Notes: generated by a model from the sequence alone, not told the origin. A stretch of DNA of 64,000 bases from Nevskia sp. (GCF_021732705.1 NZ_JAKFUM010000013.1:1-64000); one strand, 5' to 3'. Shown: positions 1 through 9,196, counted from the first letter of the stretch. Numbers and translations are program-made.

Positions 1-127
1 TGCCCCAACCCTTGTCCGCGCTGATCTTCGTCAGCGCCGCCGTCGTCGTCGTCTTGCCATGGTCAACATGCCCAATCGTCCCCACGTTCACGTGCGGCTT
101 GGTACGGTCAAATTTCTCTTTTGCCAT
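1..127 (-). CDS. tuf: Elongation factor Tu, N-terminal 42 codons (partial)
   Basis: EF-Tu is the GTPase that delivers aminoacyl-tRNA to the ribosome. The visible protein begins [20 protein letters not shown] and continues through the P-loop GHVDHGKTT into the conserved [12 protein letters not shown] stretch; the rest lies beyond the window edge. The start is the ATG at 125-127. It sits downstream of tRNA-Tyr, tRNA-Gly and tRNA-Thr on the same strand, the order seen at tufB loci of Gammaproteobacteria, so it is probably co-transcribed with the tRNAs. Confidence 0.97.
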   Translation of the reverse strand, partial: MAKEKFDRTKPHVNVGTIGHVDHGKTTTTAALTKISADKGWG

Positions 128-171
128 GGCGAAACGATACTCGGTGATAAGTTGCTGGGATTAACAACAAA

Positions 172-204
172 ACCCTCGGGCCGGCACTGAACCGTCCAGA
201 GGGT
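172..204 (-). terminator. Hairpin with T-rich tail between tRNA-Thr and tuf
   Basis: On the minus strand, ACCCTC (199-204 complement) pairs with GAGGGT (172-177 complement), with further GG/CC and CGG/CCG pairs inside. TTTTGTTGTT follows directly. It lies in the spacer between tRNA-Thr and tuf, so it could be a partial terminator, an attenuator or an RNA-processing structure that separates tRNA from tuf mRNA. The pairing was read by eye. Confidence 0.45.
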
Positions 205-210
205 GTCAAT

Positions 211-286
<76 letters not shown>

Positions 287-318
287 GAAAACTCGGTTGC
301 ATCTGCCGCTGCCGCCGT

Positions 319-392
319 TGGAGCGGGTGATGGGAATCGAACCCACGTCAGTAGCTTGGAAGGCTACAGCTCTACCATTGAGCTACACCCGC
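319..392 (-). tRNA. tRNA-Gly (anticodon TCC)
   Basis: A 74-nt cloverleaf: acceptor GCGGGTG pairs with CACCCGC, the anticodon arm is GTAGC-CTTCCAA-GCTAC with anticodon TCC, and the T arm contains GGTTCGATTCC. The CCA end is encoded. Middle tRNA of the cluster. Confidence 0.96.
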
Positions 393-442
393 CTGCACCG
401 GCCGTTGGGCCTTCCTCGACCAGCACCTGCACCGCCCGTCCG

Positions 443-528
<86 letters not shown>

Positions 529-556
529 GCGGATCGGACGCTACAGCGAGCCGCGA

Positions 557-585
557 ATTCTGGTGATGTCGGCCCGTCCCGTCAA
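557..585 (-). promoter_or_regulatory. Sigma-70-like promoter of the tRNA-tuf unit
   Basis: On the minus strand TTGACG (580-585) and CAGAAT (557-562) are separated by 17 bases, about 30 bases upstream of the tRNA-Tyr 5' end. The -35 matches consensus at 5 of 6 positions and the -10 at 4 of 6. A GC-rich stretch follows the -10, as is common at stringently controlled stable-RNA promoters. An imperfect hairpin (GTCACCG with CGGTGAC, about 600-625) lies between this site and the hrpB stop. Confidence 0.6.
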
Positions 586-660
586 GCGAAACTTGCGTGT
601 CACCGGCAGAAATCCGTCGGTGACCCGGAAACTTGACGCCAGCCGATGTTTTCGACGGGC

Positions 661-3171
661 TCAGGTGCCTCGCGGCTTGGCGCGAGCGGTGGGCGGCGCC
701 GCCAGCGGATCGTCCGGCCACGGGTGGCGCGGATAGCGGCCCTTCAGTTCCTTGCGTACCTCCTCGTACGTGCGCGCCCAGAACCCGGCCAGATCGCGCG
801 TCACCTGGATCGGCCGCCGTCCGGGCGACAGCAGATGCAGCGACACCGGCATCCGCCCGTCGTTGACCGACGGCGTCTGCGTGGCCCCGAACAGTTCCTG
901 CAGCTTCACCGCCAGCACCGGCGGTGCGCCATCCGGCGCATATTCGAGCGCCACCCGCGACCCGCTCGGCACGTCCAGATGCGTCGGCGCCAGCCGCGCC
1001 AGCTTCTGTTGCAGCGGATAGTCCAACAGGCCGTTCAGGATGCCGACCAGTTCCAGCCGCGCCAGATGCTCGCGCCGGGTGATGCCGGACAGGTAGGGCG
1101 TCAGCCAGTCGCCGAGCGATGCCGCCAGCGCGTCATCGGAGACATCCGGCCAGTCTTCTCCGCCGCGCCAGGCGCGCAGGCTCAGCACCCGCGCCTGCCA
1201 CTGCCGCGCGGGGTCGCTCCACGGCAGCACGCCGATGCCGAGGCTGCGGATGCCCGCGATCATCGCGGCCCGCTGGCGCTCGCCATCCGGCTGGTTCAGC
1301 GGCTTGCGCTCGAGCACGATCGCGCCGAGCCGCGTCTGCCGCTCGGCCAGCACCGCTTCGGCCTGCTCATTCCAGGCGATGTCGGCCCGGATCTCGATCC
1401 GCCCGGCGTGATCGCGCAGCACGTCGGTCTCGGAAATCGCCGCTGCCGCGCGGATGCGTCGTGGCGCGCCGCCCTGCGTCGCACCGACCGTCCAGTGCGC
1501 GATCGCCAGCCATTCCGACGCCGCCAGCGGATCGCGTTCCGCCACCCGCGCTTCGCCGCCATCGGCACAGAGATAGCCGACGTCCCGCGCTCCGCGGGTG
1601 TCCGCGCGGCGTCGCGCGAGCCGCTCCGGATAAGCCAGCGCCACGATCCGGCCGACCTGATCGGGATCGATCGCTGCGCGGCTGTCGCTGTCGCCATCGC
1701 GGTCGATCTGGTCGAGCAGCTGGCGCACGGTGTCGCGCACCCGGCGCAGGGCGCCCGGCTCGGCGCGGCCACCGTGGAAGCTGCGCACGGCCTGCGCGAG
1801 ATCGACATCGGCATCGCGTTCGTCGAGCACCGCCGCCGTCCACGCCCCGATCGAGGCCAGACCCAGCGCCTTGGCCGTGACCAGCAGATGGGCGATGCGC
1901 GGCGCTGCCGGCAGCCGCGCCAGCAGCTTGCCGTGGTCGGTGATCCGGCCATCCGCGCCGATGGCCTCGATGGCGGCGAGCACGTCGCGCGCCTGCGTCC
2001 ACGCCGGCAGCGGCGGCGGATCGAGCAGCGCCAGCGACGCCGGATCGGCAATGCCCCACGCCGCGAGTTCCAGCGCGAGACGCGACAGGTCCACGGCGAG
2101 GATGTCCGGCGTGTCGTGCGCCGGCAGCTGGCCGTGCTGGTCGCGGCTCCACAGGCGAATCGCGGTGCCGGGTCCGAGACGTCCGGCACGGCCGGCGCGC
2201 TGATCGGCGCTGGCGCGTGAAATCCGCTGCAGTTCCAATCGGTTGGTGCCGGCGCCGAGGTCGAACCGGGCAACACGCGCGGTGCCGCTGTCGACGACGC
2301 TGGTCACGCCTTCGACGGTCAGGCTGGTCTGGGCGATGTTGGTCGCGAGGATCACCTTGCGCCGCCCGTCGCGCGCCGGCGCCAGCGCGGCGTCCTGCTC
2401 CGCGCTCGACAGATCGCCGTACAGCGGATGAACGCCGACCGTCGATGCCAGCCGCGCTTCCAGCAGCCGCTGCGCCTCGCGGATCTCGCGACCACCCGGC
2501 AGGAAGGCCAGCACGTCGCCTTCGCGTTCGGCGAGGGCCGAGGCACAGGCGTCGGCCACGGCCACCGCGGTGTCGACGCCCGGACGCGGCGGCTGGTAGC
2601 GCACATCGACCGGGAACATCCGGCCCTCCGCGCGCACCACCGACGCCTCGCCGAGCAGCGCGGCGACCCGTTCCGATTCCAGCGTGGCCGACATCACCAG
2701 CACCCGCAGGTCCTCGCGCAGGCTGGCGGCGGCATCCAGGGTCAGCGCCAGCGCCAGATCGGCATCGAGGCTGCGTTCGTGGAACTCGTCGAAGATCACG
2801 AGGCCGACACCCGGCAGCTCCGGATCGGCCTGCAGGCGGCGGGTCAGCAGGCCCTCGGTGATCACCTCGATCCGCGTCGACGGGCCGATCCGGCGCTCGA
2901 AGCGCACCTGATACCCGATGGTCTCCCCCGCCCGCTCGCCCATGAGGCTGGCCATGCGCGCGGCCGAGGCGCGAGCAGCGACGCGGCGCGGCTCCAGCAT
3001 CACGATCTTGCGCCCGGCCAGCCACGGCTCATCGAGCAGCGCCAGCGGGATCACGGTGGTCTTGCCGGAGCCCGGCGGGGCTGCCAGCACGGCACGGCCG
3101 CCGGGTCTGGCCAGCGCCCGGCGCAGTTCGGGGAGCGCGTCGAGCGCCGGATAGGCGGGCAGTTCAATCAC
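661..3171 (-). CDS. hrpB: ATP-dependent RNA helicase HrpB
   Basis: DEAH-family helicase of about 836 residues, the usual HrpB length. Visible motifs are Walker A APPGSGKTT (residues about 31-39), DEFH box DEFHERS, motif III MSATLES and motif VI QRAGRAGR, followed by the long HrpB-specific C-terminal region. HrpB is an accessory RNA helicase of proteobacteria with poorly defined substrates. The GTG at 3169-3171 is chosen as start because VIELPAYPALDALP matches the family N terminus; it overlaps the upstream NadR-like gene by 8 bases, suggesting translational coupling. The reading frame remains open further upstream, but that extension reads as antisense-like sequence. Confidence 0.93.
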   Translation of the reverse strand: MIELPAYPALDALPELRRALARPGGRAVLAAPPGSGKTTVIPLALLDEPWLAGRKIVMLEPRRVAARASAARMASLMGERAGETIGYQVRFERRIGPSTRIEVITEGLLTRRLQADPELPGVGLVIFDEFHERSLDADLALALTLDAAASLREDLRVLVMSATLESERVAALLGEASVVRAEGRMFPVDVRYQPPRPGVDTAVAVADACASALAEREGDVLAFLPGGREIREAQRLLEARLASTVGVHPLYGDLSSAEQDAALAPARDGRRKVILATNIAQTSLTVEGVTSVVDSGTARVARFDLGAGTNRLELQRISRASADQRAGRAGRLGPGTAIRLWSRDQHGQLPAHDTPDILAVDLSRLALELAAWGIADPASLALLDPPPLPAWTQARDVLAAIEAIGADGRITDHGKLLARLPAAPRIAHLLVTAKALGLASIGAWTAAVLDERDADVDLAQAVRSFHGGRAEPGALRRVRDTVRQLLDQIDRDGDSDSRAAIDPDQVGRIVALAYPERLARRRADTRGARDVGYLCADGGEARVAERDPLAASEWLAIAHWTVGATQGGAPRRIRAAAAISETDVLRDHAGRIEIRADIAWNEQAEAVLAERQTRLGAIVLERKPLNQPDGERQRAAMIAGIRSLGIGVLPWSDPARQWQARVLSLRAWRGGEDWPDVSDDALAASLGDWLTPYLSGITRREHLARLELVGILNGLLDYPLQQKLARLAPTHLDVPSGSRVALEYAPDGAPPVLAVKLQELFGATQTPSVNDGRMPVSLHLLSPGRRPIQVTRDLAGFWARTYEEVRKELKGRYPRHPWPDDPLAAPPTARAKPRGT

Positions 3172-3787
3172 GATGCGGTGGCTGCCATGCCGAGCCGTCG
3201 AACAGGGTGTTGATCGCGGCAATCGCCGTCGCCATGCGCGTCTCGTGCGTGCCGCGCAACAGCCGCCAGCGCGTGTTCTGCGCTGCCAGGGCCTGTTCGA
3301 ACCAGGTGTGCATGGTGTGGCGCAGGTGCTCGCCGTCCCGAATCCGGTCCGGCACGAACGGAATCTCGTCACCGGCGAGCAGATAGAGGTCGTAATGGCG
3401 CGTCGCGGCGATCGCGGCGACGTCTTCGCTGTCGATGCCGAGATAGCGCCGATGCCAGAGCTGGGTCGCGAAGGCGTTGGTGTCGCAGATCAGCAGGCGA
3501 TTGCAGCGCGGCAGCGCCTCATCCTCCAGCCGGCACTGTTCGGCGGCGATCACGGCGAACTCGTCGCTGGTCCACGGCGCCTGCGTGCGACTGATCCGCG
3601 CCTCGGTGTAGGCGCGGCCGAACTCGGGCACCCACTCGGTGCGGTAGTGCTCGGCCAGCGCGCGAGCCAGGCTCGTGGTGCCGGTCGACTCCGCGCCGAC
3701 CACACAGATTCGCTTGGCCGTGGCCGCGCGTTCGGCGGGGCCGAGCCGCGCCCAGTTCGGATACGGGTCTTCGTGCTGCTTGCTCAT
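3164..3787 (-). CDS. NadR-like ATPase / nicotinamide riboside kinase-type protein
   Basis: About 207 residues of AAA_28/NadR type. The N-terminal P-loop region reads RICVVGAESTGTTSLARAL, so the Walker A lysine is replaced by threonine (GTTS rather than GK[ST]). The DTNAFATQLWHRRYLG region resembles the ribosylnicotinamide kinase domain of NadR, which phosphorylates nicotinamide riboside in NAD salvage; there is no adenylyltransferase or DNA-binding domain. An in-frame ATG at 3808 would add seven residues; the 3787 ATG is preferred because MSKQHEDPYP looks like the natural start. It overlaps hrpB by 8 bases. Exact substrate is inference. Confidence 0.75.
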   Translation of the reverse strand: MSKQHEDPYPNWARLGPAERAATAKRICVVGAESTGTTSLARALAEHYRTEWVPEFGRAYTEARISRTQAPWTSDEFAVIAAEQCRLEDEALPRCNRLLICDTNAFATQLWHRRYLGIDSEDVAAIAATRHYDLYLLAGDEIPFVPDRIRDGEHLRHTMHTWFEQALAAQNTRWRLLRGTHETRMATAIAAINTLFDGSAWQPPHRD

Positions 3788-3976
3788 GCCGCCGAGCCTG
3801 TCCGCCACGGTCGCCAGCCGGCGACGCGCACCCGCACGAATGCCGCGCGCAACAGCGCCGTCGATGACGGGTCCCGACGCCGGCGCAGCGGAATGCCGAC
3901 CCGACCCGCAGCGATCCGAGGCAGCCGCGATGCGATCGGCGGCGGGGCCGATCTCGATGATGCCGTCATCCGGCGC

Positions 3977-4645
3977 TCAGTTCCGGCGACGCCAGTCGAT
4001 GCGCTCGGCCAGTTTGCGCTGCCAGCCGCTGGCCAGACCGGGAATCGCCTGCAGCCGTTCGAGTGCCTCGATCGGCGGCCGGTGTTTCTGCACCACGGCC
4101 CAGAACTCGGCGAGGCTCACGGCATCCGGTTGACGTTCGATCAGCTCGATCCGGTCGCCGCAGGCGACGTCGCCGGTCGCGATCACGCGGTAGTACCAGC
4201 CGGCCATGCCGGCATCGGCGATCGCGCGGGTCATGCCCTCGACGCCGTGCCGCGCCTCGATCTTCCAGCACGGCGTGCGTGGCTGGCACAGTTGCACGCG
4301 GGCGCTGCCGAGCGAGAAGACATCGCCGAGGCAGGCGCTGTGCTCGTCGATGCCGGACGTGGAAATGTTTTCGCCGAGCGCACCGGCACCGAGCGTCGCG
4401 GCGGCCTCCGGAAACATCTCGGCCAGCCTGGCGTGGGTTTCCAGCGGGAAGTGGTGCAGCGCCTTGTCCGGCCCGCCATGGACACGGCGATCGGCCTGGG
4501 CATCGCCGATCAGGCCTTCCGGACCGATCGCCATCCGGCCGGTCACCGGCTGCTTGAAAATGGCCGTCGGCCGGCCGTCGCCCGGCATCGGCTGCACCGT
4601 TCCGGCGTACAGGCCGGTGATCGTCCCGATGAACGAAGAATTCAT
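3977..4645 (-). CDS. MOSC domain protein, YiiM-like
   Basis: 222 residues with a MOSC beta-barrel, as found in YiiM and molybdenum cofactor sulfurases. The family cysteine lies in QPRTPCWKIEARHG (about residues 116-130), preceded by the conserved DRRVHGGPDKALHHFP and GALGENISTSG segments. YiiM-type proteins reduce N-hydroxylated compounds with molybdenum cofactor; that activity is family knowledge, not visible here. It is divergent from opgD, with 62 bases between the starts. Confidence 0.85.
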   Translation of the reverse strand: MNSSFIGTITGLYAGTVQPMPGDGRPTAIFKQPVTGRMAIGPEGLIGDAQADRRVHGGPDKALHHFPLETHARLAEMFPEAAATLGAGALGENISTSGIDEHSACLGDVFSLGSARVQLCQPRTPCWKIEARHGVEGMTRAIADAGMAGWYYRVIATGDVACGDRIELIERQPDAVSLAEFWAVVQKHRPPIEALERLQAIPGLASGWQRKLAERIDWRRRN

Positions 4646-4707
4646 GCGGATATTATGTCGGACGAACGGTCCATGAATTCGTTGCCCCTTCCTTCCTCGT
4701 ATCGACC

Positions 4708-6306
4708 ATGCAAAGACGCGAACTGCTGAAATCCCTGTCGGCCGGCGCCGGCGTTTTCGCCGCCGGGGTCACGGCCGGTCCGGCCGAGGCTGCCGCGCCG
4801 AAGCTCAAGCTGCTCGGCAAGCCGCAGCCCTTCGACTATTCGTGGCTCAAGGGCCAGGCCCGCCAGATGGCCTCGGTGGCCTATCTGGCCGCGCCGCGCG
4901 ACCTGCCGAAAACCCTGCAGGGACTCGACTTCGACCGCTACCAGAACATCCGCTTCAAGGCCGACCGCAGCCTGTGGGCCAAGGATGACCTGAGCTTCCA
5001 GGTCCGCTTCTTCCACATGGGCCTGTTCTTCAAGGACCCGGTGCGGATGTTCGAGGTCGTCAACGGCCAGTCGCAGGAAATCGCCTACGACGCCTCGCTG
5101 TTCGATTTCGGCAAGTCCGGCGTCAAGGCCGGGCAGTTGCCGAACGACCTCGGCTTCGCCGGCTTCCGCGTGCTGTTCCACACCGATCTGGAGCGCGATG
5201 TCGGCGCCTGGCTCGGCGCCAGCTATTTCCGCGCCGTCGGCGGCGACTGGCAGTACGGCATGTCGGCGCGCGGTCTGGCGATCGACACCGGCGCGCCGAC
5301 ACCGGAGGAATTTCCGCGCTTCACCGCCTACTGGCTGGAGCGCCCGGCGCCCGGCTCGAACAAGCTGGTGATCTACGCGCTAATGGATTCGCCGAGCGTG
5401 GCCGGCGCCTACCGCTTCGAGATCGCCCCGGGCCAGAGCCACGTGATGGAGATCGACGCCGCGCTGTACCCGCGCCGCAAGATCGAGCGCCTCGGCATCG
5501 CGCCGGGCACCAGCATGTACCAGACCGGCGAGAACGATCGCCGTCTGGCTTACGACTACCGCCCGGAAATCCATGATTCCGACGGCCTGCAGATGTGGAC
5601 CGGTGCCGGCGAGTGGATCTGGCGGCCGCTGGTCAACCCGACATCCTTGCGCTTCAACAGCTTCCTCGACAACAACCCGCGCGGCTTCGGCCTGATGCAG
5701 CGTGATCAGAATTTCGATCATTATCAGGACGATGGCGCGTTCTACGACCTGCGGCCGAGCCTCTGGGTGGAGCCGAAGGGCGACTGGGGCAAGGGTTCGG
5801 TGCAGCTCGTAGAAATCCCGACGATCGACGAAACCTTCGACAACATGGTCGCGTTCTGGAATCCGGAGAAGAAGCCGCAGCCGGGCGAGGAACTGCTGTA
5901 TGCCTACCGCCTGCACTGGGGCCGCAAGCCGCCGGTGGCACCGCGGCTGGCCACCGTGCAGTCCACCCGCACCGGCCTCGGCGGCCCGGCCGGCGTCAAG
6001 CGCACGTACTTCTCGTGGCGCTTCGCGGTGGATTTCGCCGGCGGCGATCTGGCGCTGCTCGGCAGCAACACCAAGGTCGAGGCGATCGTCACGGCGTCAC
6101 GCGGCACGGTGGAGCTGACCTCGGCTCGGCCGCTGCACGCGATCAAGGGCTACCGCGCGATCTTCGACATCCGGCCGCCGGACGACTCGACCGATCCGAT
6201 CGACCTGCGCCTGTTCCTGAAGTCGGTCGGTCAGCCGCTGACCGAAACCTGGGTCTACCAGTACAACCCGCCGGCCCCGGCTGATCGGCACCTGGACCGC
6301 CTCTGA
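4708..6306 (+). CDS. opgD: Glucan biosynthesis protein D, Tat-exported
   Basis: 532 residues. The N terminus carries a twin-arginine signal (MQRRELLKSLSAGAGVFAAG, then a hydrophobic stretch and an Ala-rich cleavage region near residue 30). The body is the MdoG/OpgD periplasmic glucan fold, with typical segments such as FDFDRYQNIRFK-like and FFHMGLFF near residues 72-115, ASYFRAVG and SARGLAIDTG. OpgD modifies or trims the backbone of osmoregulated periplasmic glucans. No opgG or opgH is adjacent, so the synthase must be elsewhere. The start ATG 4708 gives a complete Tat signal. Confidence 0.92.
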   Translation: MQRRELLKSLSAGAGVFAAGVTAGPAEAAAPKLKLLGKPQPFDYSWLKGQARQMASVAYLAAPRDLPKTLQGLDFDRYQNIRFKADRSLWAKDDLSFQVRFFHMGLFFKDPVRMFEVVNGQSQEIAYDASLFDFGKSGVKAGQLPNDLGFAGFRVLFHTDLERDVGAWLGASYFRAVGGDWQYGMSARGLAIDTGAPTPEEFPRFTAYWLERPAPGSNKLVIYALMDSPSVAGAYRFEIAPGQSHVMEIDAALYPRRKIERLGIAPGTSMYQTGENDRRLAYDYRPEIHDSDGLQMWTGAGEWIWRPLVNPTSLRFNSFLDNNPRGFGLMQRDQNFDHYQDDGAFYDLRPSLWVEPKGDWGKGSVQLVEIPTIDETFDNMVAFWNPEKKPQPGEELLYAYRLHWGRKPPVAPRLATVQSTRTGLGGPAGVKRTYFSWRFAVDFAGGDLALLGSNTKVEAIVTASRGTVELTSARPLHAIKGYRAIFDIRPPDDSTDPIDLRLFLKSVGQPLTETWVYQYNPPAPADRHLDRL

Positions 6307-6387
6307 GCCGCGCCCGGCGCTGACATGGCTGCACGGTCGCGGCGATTCGGCCCCATCATGGCGGCCGAATGACCGGAGATCGTGACG

Positions 6388-6861
6388 ATGTGGCAACTGA
6401 CCGTGCCGTGGTGGGAGCTGGTGTTGCGGTCCACCGGCGTCTACCTGTTCCTGCTGGGGCTGCTGCGCATCACCGGGCGGCGCGCCGTCGGGCAGTTGTC
6501 GCCGTTCGATCTGGTGCTGCTGCTGGTGCTGTCGAACGCCGTGCAGAACTCCATGAATGGCGGCGACAACTCGTTGATCGGCGGACTGATTTCGGCCGTG
6601 ACACTGGTTGCCGTCAACCACCTGTTCGATGTCGCGACCACCGCCAGCAAGCGCTTTGACCGCCTGATCGGCGGCCGGCCGCTGATCCTGATCCCCAACG
6701 GCCGGCTCCGGCCGCGATCGATCGCCACCGCCGACCTGTCGCAGCGCGACATCAACGCCGCGCTGCGCAAGGCCGGCTGCATCTGCGTCAACGAGGTTCG
6801 CGTCGCCATGCTGGAAACCAACGGTCAGATCAGCGTCGTGCTGCGCCGGTCGCGGCCATGA
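6388..6861 (+). CDS. DUF421/YetF-family membrane protein
   Basis: 157 residues. The first half has two to three hydrophobic helices (ELVLRSTGVYLFLLGLLRIT; LSPFDLVLLLVLSNAVQNSM; LIGGLISAVTLVAVNHLF), and the second half is the soluble DUF421 domain (LIGGRPLILIPNGRL through VAMLETNGQISVVLR). Function of the family is not established. GGAG at 6375-6378 sits 9 bases before the ATG at 6388, so this start is preferred over the GTG at 6382. Its stop overlaps the next start by 4 bases. Confidence 0.85.
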   Translation: MWQLTVPWWELVLRSTGVYLFLLGLLRITGRRAVGQLSPFDLVLLLVLSNAVQNSMNGGDNSLIGGLISAVTLVAVNHLFDVATTASKRFDRLIGGRPLILIPNGRLRPRSIATADLSQRDINAALRKAGCICVNEVRVAMLETNGQISVVLRRSRP

Positions 6862-8126
6862 GCGGCCGCGTCCGCGTGGCGGTCATCGGCGGCGGCCCGG
6901 CCGGGCTGATGGCGGCGGAAACGCTGGCCGCGGCCGGCCATGCCGTCGAGGTCTACGACGCCATGGCCAACTGCGGCCGCAAGTTCCTGATCGCCGGCAA
7001 GGGCGGCCTGAACCTGACCCACGCCGAAGCGTTCGCGCCGTTCGTGTCGCGCTACGGCAGCCGCGCCGAGGCGATCCGGCCGATGCTCGAAGGCTTCGGC
7101 GCGGACGCGCTGCGCGACTGGGCACAGGGCCTCGGCGTCGAGACCTTCGTCGGCACCTCGAACCGCGTGTTCCCGCGCGATCTGAAAGCCGCACCGCTGC
7201 TGCGCGGCTGGCTGCGCCGCCTGCGCGAGGCCGGCGTGCGCTTCCACCTGCATCACCGCTGGACCGGCTGGCGCGACGACGGCGCCCTCGCCTTCACCAC
7301 CCCCGCCGGCGATGTCGACGTGCGTGTCGACGCCACCGTGCTGGCGCTCGGCGGCGGCAGCTGGCGGCGGCTGGGCTCGGACGGCCGCTGGACCGCGCTG
7401 CTGACCGCCCGTGGCGTCGACGTCGCGCCGCTGCAGCCATCGAACTGCGGCTTCGAAACGCGCTGGAGCGAGATCCTGCGCAGCCGCTGCGCCGGCCAGC
7501 CGGTGAAACCGGTTGCCGCGCGGCTGTCGCCGGAACACGGCGGCGACGGCGCGTTCCGGCAGGGCGAATTCATCATCACCAGCATCGGCGTCGAAGGCAG
7601 CCTGATCTACGCGCTGTCCGCCGCGCTGCGCGATGCGATCACCCGGTACGGCCACGCTGATCTGGAACTGGACCTGCTGCCGGGCGTGACGCTCGACGCG
7701 CTGACCGCGAAGCTGGCCGCGCCGCGCGGCAAGCAGTCCGTCGCCAAGCATCTGCATCGCTGCGGGCTCGATGCGGTCAAGAGCACGCTGCTGCGCGAGC
7801 TGGCGCCGGACGCCGCCTTCGCCGAACTGGATCGGCAGCCGGCGGCCCTGGCGGGCCAGATCAAGCGGCTGCGATTGAACCTGAGCAAGACCCGGCCGAT
7901 CGACGAAGCGATCTCTACCGCGGGCGGCGTGCGCTTCGAGGCACTCGACCAACACCTGATGCTGACCGCGCTGCCCGGCGTCTTCTGCGCCGGCGAAATG
8001 CTGGACTGGGAAGCGCCGACCGGCGGCTATCTGCTCACGGCCTGCTTCGCCAGCGGCCGTGCCGCCGCTCAGGGTGCGGTGGACTGGCTCGCCGCCCGCG
8101 CCGGCAGCCACATCGCGTCACCGTAG
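6858..8126 (+). CDS. FAD-dependent oxidoreductase, HI0933/YhiN-like (TIGR03862 type)
   Basis: 422 residues. The N-terminal Rossmann FAD site reads VAVIGGGPAGLMAAETLAAAG, followed by CGRKFLIAGKGGLNLTH, the diagnostic HI0933-like flavoprotein segment. The C-terminal GVFCAGEMLDWEAPTGGYLL is the second FAD-contacting region. The physiological substrate is unknown. It overlaps the DUF421 gene by 4 bases (ATGA), and its last 58 bases overlap the convergent queA. Confidence 0.88.
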   Translation: MSGRVRVAVIGGGPAGLMAAETLAAAGHAVEVYDAMANCGRKFLIAGKGGLNLTHAEAFAPFVSRYGSRAEAIRPMLEGFGADALRDWAQGLGVETFVGTSNRVFPRDLKAAPLLRGWLRRLREAGVRFHLHHRWTGWRDDGALAFTTPAGDVDVRVDATVLALGGGSWRRLGSDGRWTALLTARGVDVAPLQPSNCGFETRWSEILRSRCAGQPVKPVAARLSPEHGGDGAFRQGEFIITSIGVEGSLIYALSAALRDAITRYGHADLELDLLPGVTLDALTAKLAAPRGKQSVAKHLHRCGLDAVKSTLLRELAPDAAFAELDRQPAALAGQIKRLRLNLSKTRPIDEAISTAGGVRFEALDQHLMLTALPGVFCAGEMLDWEAPTGGYLLTACFASGRAAAQGAVDWLAARAGSHIASP

Positions 8127-9136
8127 GAGAAGAACCGGTAGCGGCTCGCCACCGCGTGGCGATAGGCCGCCATCACCCGGCCGTGACCGCCGAACGCACA
8201 CACCAGCATCAGCAAGGTGCTTTCCGGCAGGTGAAAGTTGGTCAGCAGCGCGTCGACCGCCTGCCAGCGATAGCCCGGCGTGATGAACAGCCGCGTCTCG
8301 CCCTGATACGGCTGCACGCGGCCGGTCTGCGCCGCAGCGGTCTCCAGCGCCCGCACCACCGTGGTGCCGGCGGCAACCACGCGCCCGCCGCGGGCCTCGG
8401 CATCCGCCACCGCCTGCGCCAGCGCGGTGGTCACGGTGACGCGCTCGCTGTGCATGACGTGCGCGGCCAGATCATCGACCCGCACCGGCTGGAAGGTGCC
8501 GGCCCCGACATGCAGCGTGGCGAAGGCGATGTCGACACCGCGCGCGCGAATCGCGTCGAGCATCGCCTCGTCGAAATGCAGGCTCGCCGTCGGCGCCGCG
8601 ACCGCGCCCGGCTCGCGTGCCCAGACCGTCTGGTAGCGCGCGTCGTCGGCCGCGCTGTGCCGGCGCTCGTCGTCGCTGCGGGCGATGTACGGCGGCAGCG
8701 GCAGCTCGCCGTGCCGATCGAGCGCGGCCAGCAGGTCGTCGGTCTCGAACGCCAGCTCGTACAGATCGTCGTGCTTGGCGATGACGGTCGCTGCCAGCGC
8801 GCCGTCGGCGAACAGCAGCCGGCCGCCCGCCTTCGGCGTCTTGCTGGCGCGCACCTGAGCCAGCGCGCGCTGCGCATCGAGCACGCGCTCGATCATCGCT
8901 TCAATCTTCCCGCCGGATTCCTTCGCGCCGTGCAGCCGCGCGCGGATTACCCGCGTGTCGTTCAGCACCAGCAGATCCCCCGCCCGCAGTTCACCCGGAA
9001 GGTCGACGACCCGGGCATCGCGAAAATCGATGGCGTCCGGATCGACGCACAACATCCGCCCGCCGCTGCGGGTGGGTGGCGGCACCTGCGCGATCAGTTC
9101 GGGAGGAAGCTCGTAGGTGAAATCGCTGCGCTGCAT
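8069..9136 (-). CDS. queA: S-adenosylmethionine:tRNA ribosyltransferase-isomerase
   Basis: 355 residues, the usual QueA length. It transfers the ribosyl moiety of SAM to 7-aminomethyl-7-deazaguanine in tRNA, the penultimate step of queuosine synthesis. Recognisable segments are FTYELPPELIAQ at the start, LLVLNDTRVIRARLHG, TASLHFDEAML, HVGAGTFQPVR, LETAAAQ and TNFHLPESTLLMLV near the C terminus. The ATG at 9134-9136 fits; an upstream in-frame ATG near 9325 lies antisense to tRNA-Leu and is rejected. The 3' end overlaps the convergent flavoprotein gene by 58 bases. No tgt is visible. Confidence 0.95.
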   Translation of the reverse strand: MQRSDFTYELPPELIAQVPPPTRSGGRMLCVDPDAIDFRDARVVDLPGELRAGDLLVLNDTRVIRARLHGAKESGGKIEAMIERVLDAQRALAQVRASKTPKAGGRLLFADGALAATVIAKHDDLYELAFETDDLLAALDRHGELPLPPYIARSDDERRHSAADDARYQTVWAREPGAVAAPTASLHFDEAMLDAIRARGVDIAFATLHVGAGTFQPVRVDDLAAHVMHSERVTVTTALAQAVADAEARGGRVVAAGTTVVRALETAAAQTGRVQPYQGETRLFITPGYRWQAVDALLTNFHLPESTLLMLVCAFGGHGRVMAAYRHAVASRYRFFSYGDAMWLPARAASQSTAP

Positions 9137-9196
9137 GGCGTGATCGGCGGCTCGAAAAAGGTCGGCGCCATCAGCCTGCAGCCGCGGCGCGGCGGC

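Noticed and set aside
646-2220. Long plus-strand frame of 524 codons
   Set aside because: It is antisense to hrpB; its Arg/Ala/His-rich sequence is typical of mirror frames in GC-rich genes.
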